A DNA stretch of 64,000 nucleotides from Proteles cristata cristata (lineage: Eukaryota; Chordata; Mammalia; Carnivora; Hyaenidae): the NCBI GenBank assembly GCA_017311185.1, contig JAESUZ010003506.1, positions 62,001-126,000 of the forward strand, read 5' to 3'. The position numbers were made by a program, and so were the translations under genes. Under the pieces are notes generated by a model. It did not search any database. It saw only the letters and a program-made list of their open reading frames with translations, and was not told where the DNA came from. Positions 58,237-64,000 of the stretch are shown here, piece by piece (position 1 is the first letter of the stretch; the number at the start of each line of letters is the position of its first letter).

Positions 58237-58466
58237 GGGGCGCCTGGGTGGCTTAGTCCGTTGAGCGTCCGACTTTCGCTTAGGTCATGATCTCCTGATT
58301 CGTGGGTTGGAGCCCCGCGTCAGGCTCTGTGCTGACTGCCAGCTCAGAGCCTGGAGCCTATTTCGGAGTCTGTGACTCCCTCTCTCTCTGGCCCTCCCCT
58401 GCTCACGCTGTCTCTCTCTCTTTCTCCTAGAAATAAATAAAAATAAATAAATAAAAATAAAAAAAT
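58237..58466 (+). mobile_element. Young felid SINE in L1 RT
   Basis: SINEC with duplication AAAGAAGAGTTA (58225-58236, 58467-58478). Confidence 0.97.
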
Positions 58467-58843
58467 AAAGAAGAGTTAATACCTAGTTTCCCAAACTATT
58501 CTAAAAAATAGAAAAATAAAGAAAACTTCCAAATGTAATTCTATGAGGTCAGAATTACCCTGATACCAAAAGCAGTTAAAGACACCATGAAAAAAGCAAG
58601 TATAGCGCAATATCTATCCCTGATGAACATAGATGCAAAAATCTTTAACAATGTATACATACCCACAATGGAATATTATTCATATGTAAACAAAGAATGA
58701 TATCGTGTCATTTATAATCACATGGATGGAGCTGGAGAGTAGAATGCTGAGTGCAATAAGTCAGAGAAATATTAATACCATATGATTTCGCTCGTATGTG
58801 GAATTTATGAAACAAAAGAAACAGGAAAAAGAAAAAGAGAGGA

Positions 58844-58875
<32 letters not shown>

Positions 58876-59205
58876 AACGAAGAAACATACTCTTCAACTA
58901 TAGAGAACAAACTGATGGTAACCAGAGAAAAGATTGATGGGGCATTGGATTAAATAGGTGATGGTGATTAAGGAGTGTATGCGTCGTGATGAGGGTGATT
59001 TATGGAATTGTTGAATCACTATATTGTACACCTGAAACTAATACAACACTGAATATTAACTGGCTAGAATTAAAATAAAAACTTAAAAAAAGTAAGTAAC
59101 TTGTTCTGGGTCATACCACCAGCAATTGGCAGAACCAAGGTTGAACTTCAGTAGGCTGACTCTAGCACCTGAGTTCTCAGCTACCAAGCTATACTTCATC
59201 TAAGT

Positions 59206-59300
59206 CTAGGGCTATTCTGGGCTTGCTTAATTGAAGCAAAGAGTGAGGGTGGGGAGAGAGAGGGTGGGAGGGAGGGAGAAAGCAAGAGCTAGAGTGAGAG

Positions 59301-59335
<35 letters not shown>

Positions 59336-60085
59336 ATGACCAAAACCTGATGCTTAATTTGAAGATGAGAGTTTACTGTCCTGACTTCCTAATAGTTTAC
59401 TGTTTAAATGAAGTTCATAAGTAAATAATCTGGACATGGGGGTCAGAGAGGGTAGCTGGTTGAATGGTCTATGAGGCCCAATAATAGAACTATACAGATT
59501 AGGCTCCAAAACTAAATGCTGGGCCTGATACTGAGGGAGGCATTCACTGCCCATCTCAGTCTTGAATTGATTCATAACTGGGTTTGGCTGTTCCAGAAAG
59601 ATCCTGAGCCTGAACCTGAAAGCATTGTACTTCCTCTGAAGGGGCTTTTAGACCCTTGCTTCTCTTTTCCTATCAGTTCTTTCTACCCTGTTTGGTCCCC
59701 TAGGCCCCTCCACCCCCCATAAAACAGGTCTGAAATAAATCCATGTAAAGAATAGGGGGAAACTTCTGTTCTTGTGTATTTATTCAAATATGTATTCAGT
59801 CTTTGGCCACATGAGATCAGTATGGGCAGTGATTCTTGAGGGAAGGGCTTCTGGGTGATGGTTTAGAGTAGAGTCTGTGCCAACGGGGAACACAAAACCA
59901 AAGAGGTCCTGAAATTCTCAGCCTGTAATGTGGAATGTGTAGTATTTTTTGGAGGAATTCTAACTAACGAAAGCCCTTGGTAGGGGAGGGGCAAAAGTTG
60001 GTGTTCACAGGCTGCAGTAGAAAATATTTTCCGTGATACATTTCTTTTTTATCTTATATTGTGAGTCAGCAGAGCTATGCTTTTA
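59206..60085. other. Unassigned sequence
   Basis: Contains the (AG)n run. No other repeat or gene is recognised. Confidence 0.4.
59302..59334. repeat. (AG)n microsatellite
   Basis: Perfect AG run. Confidence 0.97.
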
Positions 60086-60089
60086 TCCA

Positions 60090-60425
60090 CCTATTCATTC
60101 ATTCATTCATTCATTTAGTTATTCAGTTATTTAAAAATTATTTGTTGAATGTCAAGTACTGCTCTATGTGTTGGAGATACAGCAATGAACAAAACAATCT
60201 CTGCCTTCATGGAACTTACAATTTATATAGAGAGACAATAAATCAATAAAAATAATTATATAACTTTTCATATAGTGATAAGGCTAGAATGAAAATCAAG
60301 ATAATAGGATAGTGATGAGGTGGTACATTTTAAAGAGGGTGGTCAGGGAAGGATTCCTTTTGAAAAGATGAAATAGCTAAATTTATAGAGAGAAGAAAAG
60401 TCTTCAAGAAGAGTCCAATTCTTAA
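60090..60425 (-). repeat. L2 3' end, reversed
   Basis: (ATTC)n start, ATACAGCAATGAACAAAACA, CTTCATGGAACTTACAATTT and GGGTGGTCAGGGAAGGATTC in reversed L2 order. Confidence 0.8.
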
Positions 60426-61020
60426 CCCTATGTCTAAAATAAAACCCTAAAACTCCACCCCTCACAAGCACACAATTATATGCATCCTTATTCTTTAATC
60501 TCAACAAATCACTTATCATCCTGTCCTCAGTTTACCCTACTTGGGACCAACTTCATGCCTTCCACACCTTTGGCAAGGCAATCGAAAATTTAAAACAACA
60601 CTTTATGTTAAGTTACAATTGAAAACTAGCCATAGCTTTTTGAACTTTAAGGAATTTAAGAGACTTGTTTGAGGTCACACAAATAACGAGAAGCAGAGGG
60701 TGGACTTCTGAAAGTTTTAACTTCTTATCCACTGTTTTTTTTTTTTTTTTCACTTTGCCATAAACTTCTCAAGGCATAGTGAGGGCACAGTAGAACACAT
60801 GAACATCAGACATTTTAAGTGAATGTGAGCTCACAGGTGTCTTTTCCTAAGAACTAGTGTTAATAAGGGAGATGATAGTCCCACTCCTCATTGTCATTCC
60901 CATCTGGATATGTGTTCTGAGGGATCTTGGAAAAACTGATGAGCAACCAGCTTGGGGAGGATTGTAAACCATGCCACAAGGAGGAGCTTAAACAAATGGT
61001 CATACTTATCTTGGAGAACA
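60426..61020. other. Mostly unassigned sequence
   Basis: 60640-60715 weakly resembles reversed MIR (TTGAGGTCACACAAATAACG). A poly-T lies at 60737-60750. Confidence 0.4.
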
Positions 61021-61024
61021 AGTA

Positions 61025-61025
<1 letters not shown>

Positions 61026-61055
<30 letters not shown>

Positions 61056-61068
61056 TGTGCGCGCGTTA
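61026..61068. repeat. (TG)n microsatellite
   Basis: TG run ending in GCATGTGCGCGCG. Confidence 0.97.
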
Positions 61069-61070
61069 AT

Positions 61071-61179
61071 GTATACGGAGAGAAATGTGGTCGTCCAGGA
61101 AGGATCAGAGTTTGAACCATACACGTGTGCTGTGTATACAGAGAGAGAGGGGGTTGTTCAGGAAGAATCAGAGTTTGAA
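61071..61179. repeat. 63-bp tandem duplication (two copies)
   Basis: GTATACGGAGAG at 61071 and GTATACAGAGAG at 61134 start two related segments, each ending CAGAGTTTGAA. Confidence 0.85.
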
Positions 61180-61364
61180 TACTTTAGGAGGACTATTGTT
61201 TAGGACTTAGCTTTTTTTGCATGGCCCAGAGGATAGTGTTCTAAGAAATGGATGGAACAGCAGAATAATTAATTTCAGCTTAAAATGAATAACGGCTTTG
61301 AAAGCTTCAGAGTGAGTTTCCTGTTACTGAAATATTACAGCTGCTGCTGGACAAAACTAATCAG

Positions 61365-61560
61365 CTAGTGGGCTTTGGAAATATATCTTAGTTTAAATTA
61401 TGTTACTGCCACATCCTACCTGTGTGGCTATGGGCAAAAGTCCTGAACTTTACTCTTTAAAATAGTGTTAATAATTCCTTCTATTCAGGATTCTGTGGAG
61501 AATTTAAATAGAATAATATGCTGAAAAGCTTTGTACCATGCATGCCCAAAGTAGGCGTTT
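61365..61560 (+). repeat. MIR
   Basis: CTGTGTGGCTATGGGCAAAA and GATTCTGTGGAGAATTTAAA follow MIR order, diverged. Confidence 0.68.
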
Positions 61561-61734
61561 CCTCTTCTTCCTCCCTCCATTCCCTCTACCTCATCACATA
61601 TACTGTAGAGAGGATTCCTATGTAGGCTGGTTGGGAGGAAATGAACTTTTATTCCCATTTCAAGTGTAAAATTTTATGATTCATTCTATAATCATCAACA
61701 ACTTTATTCATTATCTGATTATGCTTAAGACACT

Positions 61735-61985
61735 TTGCTGTATGACATGGAAATTATGTGTCATTATGACTATGTCTCCCACTAGACTGTGAGCTTCTTG
61801 AGAGCCTTCCTGTACCCCATAACTGTCAGAATAAGTGCTTATTGGGGTACTTGGCTGGCTGTCAGTAGAGCATGCAGCTCTTGATCCCAGGGTTGTGAGT
61901 TTGAACCCAACGTTGGGGATAGTATTTACTCAATAAAATTGTTTTTAAAAATTAAAAAAAATAAGTGCTTATTGCATTTAACCTT
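61735..61985 (+). repeat. L2 3' fragment split by a short SINE
   Basis: CCCACTAGACTGTGAGCTTC is the L2 3' signature. The short SINE at 61845 interrupts it. Confidence 0.6.
61845..61959 (+). mobile_element. Short carnivore SINE
   Basis: 115-bp tRNA-head SINE (GTAGAGCATGCAGCTCTTGA, GTGAGTTTGAACCC). Perfect 15-bp duplication AATAAGTGCTTATTG (61830-61844, 61960-61974). Confidence 0.95.
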
Positions 61986-62489
61986 GGAGGAGCAGTAATC
62001 TCTGTGCTGAATAATTGAACAAACCAGGGATCTGTCCTCAGAGAGCTGATTCTTTTAAGTGAAGCTGGCATGCACAAATGTGCAAAAGCATCTAGTCACA
62101 TCAGTAGCCAAGACAATAAGCATATAAGACTCAATATCTTCAGACTGCCTGTAGCAGCATTGGGGATTATCAGGTGGCTGGAGTGGGGATTGAAAGGCAA
62201 TAAATGAGTAGTAGTGGGTGTCAGGATAAAGTGCGGAACTTTCTTTGGTTATACTTCCTCGAAGAAGTGTGACTTTGGGAGTTGTTTGAACCATAAGAGG
62301 CAAAAGACAATGAGGCATTGGCTTTTCCCTGAGAAAAAACAAAGATTTAAGATTTAAACATCTTGCAGGTAGGTAAGCCATTAGGACTCAGTTCAGAACA
62401 TTGAAACATTTTATTCCTGTGACCCAGGAGACATCTTGTCAGATGCTATTGGGAGATGGGATATGTGTTACTTAGTAGCATTCATATAG

Positions 62490-62735
62490 CACAGTGTGTA
62501 AGAGTATAGGCTCTAGAGTCAATGTGTTTGGTTTACATCTGGGCTCCACTACTGACTAGCCATGTGACTTCAGGCAATTTACTTAAACACCATGGCTCAG
62601 TTCCATCATCTGTAAAATAAGGACAGAAATAGTCTCTACCTCATCTAGTGTTTGAGAGGATTAAGAGATAATATATGTAAAAGGATTAGAACAGTGCCTG
62701 GCACTGAGTTAGCACTTTATAAGTGTTTATTATTA
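62490..62735 (+). repeat. MIR, near full length
   Basis: GAGTATAGGCTCTAGAGTCA, TGACTAGCCATGTGACTTCA, CCATCATCTGTAAAATAAGG and GAACAGTGCCTGGCACTGAG. Confidence 0.93.
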
Positions 62736-62828
62736 ACTAATGAGTGGTCTTCAGATCCTGAGAAATATATTGGTGGTTAGAGTACTTCAGTGTGAGTTTG
62801 GCAGCATTTATGTTCCAAGATTTGCAGA

Positions 62829-62928
62829 TTTTTTTTTTTTTTAAGTAGGCATCACACTGAATGTATGCCTTGAGTCACTTACATCAAGGGTCATATACTC
62901 TACTGACTAAGCCAGCCAGGTGCCCCCT
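62829..62928 (-). mobile_element. Short carnivore SINE, reversed
   Basis: Poly-T to AAGCCAGCCAGGTGCCCCC. Flanks share GCATTTATRTTCCAA (near 62805 and 62933), a decayed duplication. Confidence 0.85.
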
Positions 62929-62939
62929 TGGAGCATTTA

Positions 62940-63378
62940 TATTCCAAACCATCTCATGGAGTTGTTAGCTCCTCAGCAGCGGCTGTGGTAGAAGTGGTGA
63001 TAACATCTGGTTAAAAGAGATGGAAGAACTTTCTATCAACTAAGATTGTCCAAGAGATGAATGGCCTGTCTTAAGAGAGAAGAACCTCTCCATTGTTGTG
63101 GGTGTTAGAGTTGAGACTGGATTTGGTGGGGATGTTGCAGAAGGGAATGAAGGATAGAAGTGGGGTTTTGCTATACCAAAAATTCTGATTTTATTGATAC
63201 TTGTCAGCAGAAAAGTTGGCTATGGGATGTGGAGACTGCTATTTGAAATATGGGGGACTTGTTTACTTTTTAAAATTGTGAGCAGAGTCAGGCAATCACT
63301 TCACTCAGAACACTAACTGCCATGGATGGAGCTGGGATCAAATGCCATATTCCAGAAATCTCTCAGAAGTACGTTTGG
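62940..63378. other. Unassigned sequence
   Basis: No recognised repeat or gene. Confidence 0.4.
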
Positions 63379-63379
63379 G

Positions 63380-63530
63380 ACTAAAGCGACAAGGGTTTTG
63401 GTTTCTGCCTTGCCAGCAATTAGCTATATAATCTTGGGCATGTTGCTCCCATTCTCTGGGCCTCAGTTTCCTAACCTAGAGCATAAGTGTTTAGACTAGA
63501 TTTTCTCTGAGGTCTTATGAAGTATTGCCT
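63380..63530 (+). repeat. MIR/MIR3
   Basis: CAATTAGCTATATAATCTTG and GGGCCTCAGTTTCCTAACCT in MIR order. Confidence 0.75.
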
Positions 63531-63589
63531 TCTGTGGTTGGAAGATATGATTCTCTGAGTGGAAACAAGTGGATGAAGAAGACACTCAT

Positions 63590-64000
63590 GCATTCAGCAA
63601 ATGTTTAATAAGCACTCATTTGCTAAGTGTTAGGTACTGTGCTAGGTATGGGGGAGAAAGCAGTGAACAAGACAGGCATGGTCTCTGCCTGCTTAGCTCC
63701 ACAATCCAGTGCAGGATACAAACAAGAAAAAAAAATTACAATACAGTTTAATAAGTATTCCAAAAGGGGAAAACACAGGGCCCTGTGGGGGAAGAATATG
63801 ATCCAGAATAATTTTGAGGGAGAGCATCAGAGAAAGCCTTCCGGAGCAGGTGGCATGTGAACTGAGTTTTGAGGTGGGAGCTGGGGAAGGATAGCAACAT
63901 ATACATAATTCTTGAGGCAAGAGAACCTGATGGTTATGAGGACTATGGTCGGTTCTGTTTACCTGGAGAATGGAGAATGAGAGGGCATTGGTGAAAGTTG
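63590..64000 (-). repeat. L2 3' end, reversed, runs off the window
   Basis: CATTCAGCAAATGTTTAATA, AAAGCAGTGAACAAGACAGG and AGAGAAAGCCTTCCGGAGCA follow reversed L2 order. Confidence 0.78.

Larger units (their letters stand above)
54169..59091 (+). mobile_element. Older LINE-1, near full span, internally deleted
   Basis: It starts with an L1-like 5' end (AAAGATGACAGCAGAGTAGG) and carries decayed ORF1 sequence (about 55300-56200), then ORF2 endonuclease and RT start (56700-58240). Near 58645 it jumps to the ORF2 C-terminal region (CACAATGGAATATTATTCAT) and ends with a distinct 3' UTR (ACACCTGAAACTAATACAAC). Stops are frequent throughout. It is a different and older family than the minus-strand copies, judging by its 3' UTR. 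SINEs at 56370-56572 and 58237-58466. Confidence 0.82.
53962..59205 (-). repeat. MIR copies, one split by a long L1
   Basis: 53962-54168 is reversed MIR sequence (TGTTTTACAGATGAGGAACC, then a second piece with TTTTCAAGATGAGAAAAGTT). 59092-59205 continues it (TAAGTAACTTGTTCTGGGTC, CAGAACCAAGGTTGAACTTC). The L1 at 54169-59091 lies between. Confidence 0.75.
41550..64000 (+). other. ARHGEF9: Start of ARHGEF9 intron 1 (inferred)
   Basis: The donor GTGAGT at 41550 opens an intron that runs to the window edge. Everything from about 42.7 kb onward is repeats or unrecognised sequence. I found no stretch encoding the expected next peptide (LITGDSIVSAEAVWDH and on), so the acceptor should lie beyond 64.0 kb. 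This is inference from the exon call. Confidence 0.6.

Noticed and set aside
60860..61203. Histidine/threonine- and valine/cysteine-rich ORFs
   Set aside because: Translations of the (TG)n microsatellite on either strand.
1206..62928. tRNA genes within the SINE heads
   Set aside because: The heads keep A/B-box-like promoter sequence, but they are mobile SINE copies with tails and target duplications and do not form proper tRNA folds.

Overview
This window is nuclear DNA from a carnivore, most likely a felid. At least 19 copies of a long tRNA-derived SINE carry the left arm GGGGCGCCTGGGTGGCTCAG and the body GGGCTCTGTGCTGAC, which is the form I associate with cats (SINEC_Fc). Arctoid and dog SINEs have different bodies. 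Three copies of a shorter carnivore SINE are also present. Both SINE types, several LINE-1 generations, L2, MIR, Tigger and hAT relics, MaLR LTRs and solo ERV LTRs fill most of the sequence. No bacterial, phage or plasmid signature is present.

One protein-coding feature is supported: a 30-nt coding segment at 41520-41549 on the + strand. It reads MQWIRGGSGM and ends in phase 0 at a consensus splice donor (ATG|GTGAGT). It sits in the only GC- and CpG-rich stretch of the window (about 41.04-41.70 kb). I recognise the peptide as the alternative N-terminus of collybistin (ARHGEF9), an X-linked neuronal Rho GEF. The dense LINE-1 load fits an X-chromosome location. Positions 1 to about 41.0 kb are then upstream flank, and 41.55-64.0 kb is the start of a large first intron. 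I saw no second exon.

Layout: 1-1860, an L1 3' end followed by a Tigger1-like relic carrying a SINE and a 90-bp L1 stub. 3.9-9.1 kb, one minus-strand L1 insertion with matching target duplications, internally deleted and carrying a second L1 and three SINEs. 9.7-21.9 kb, MIR relics, of which one is split by a gammaretrovirus-type solo LTR, two by minus-strand LTRs and one by an old DNA transposon. An ERV2-like LTR and L2 lie in the same interval. 22-36 kb, mostly L2, MIR, hAT relics and SINEs, including a 1.3-kb L2 with recognisable reverse-transcriptase sequence. 36-41 kb, MIR, MaLR and two short L1 insertions, one 5'-inverted. 41.0-41.7 kb, the ARHGEF9 promoter and first exon. 42-47 kb, the sparsest repeat cover in the window. 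47.8-53.0 kb, a minus-strand L1 composite with ORF1, endonuclease and RT remnants. 54.2-59.1 kb, a plus-strand, internally deleted older L1 that splits a MIR. 59.1-64.0 kb, MIR, L2 and short SINEs.

Nothing here looks like an undescribed biological system. The points of interest are the ARHGEF9 exon, the nested insertion chronology and a few oddly structured L1 insertions. All family names come from sequence recognition without a database search. Edges of old repeats (MIR, L2, hAT, MaLR) are approximate to tens of bases. Edges given with target-site duplications are exact to a few bases.
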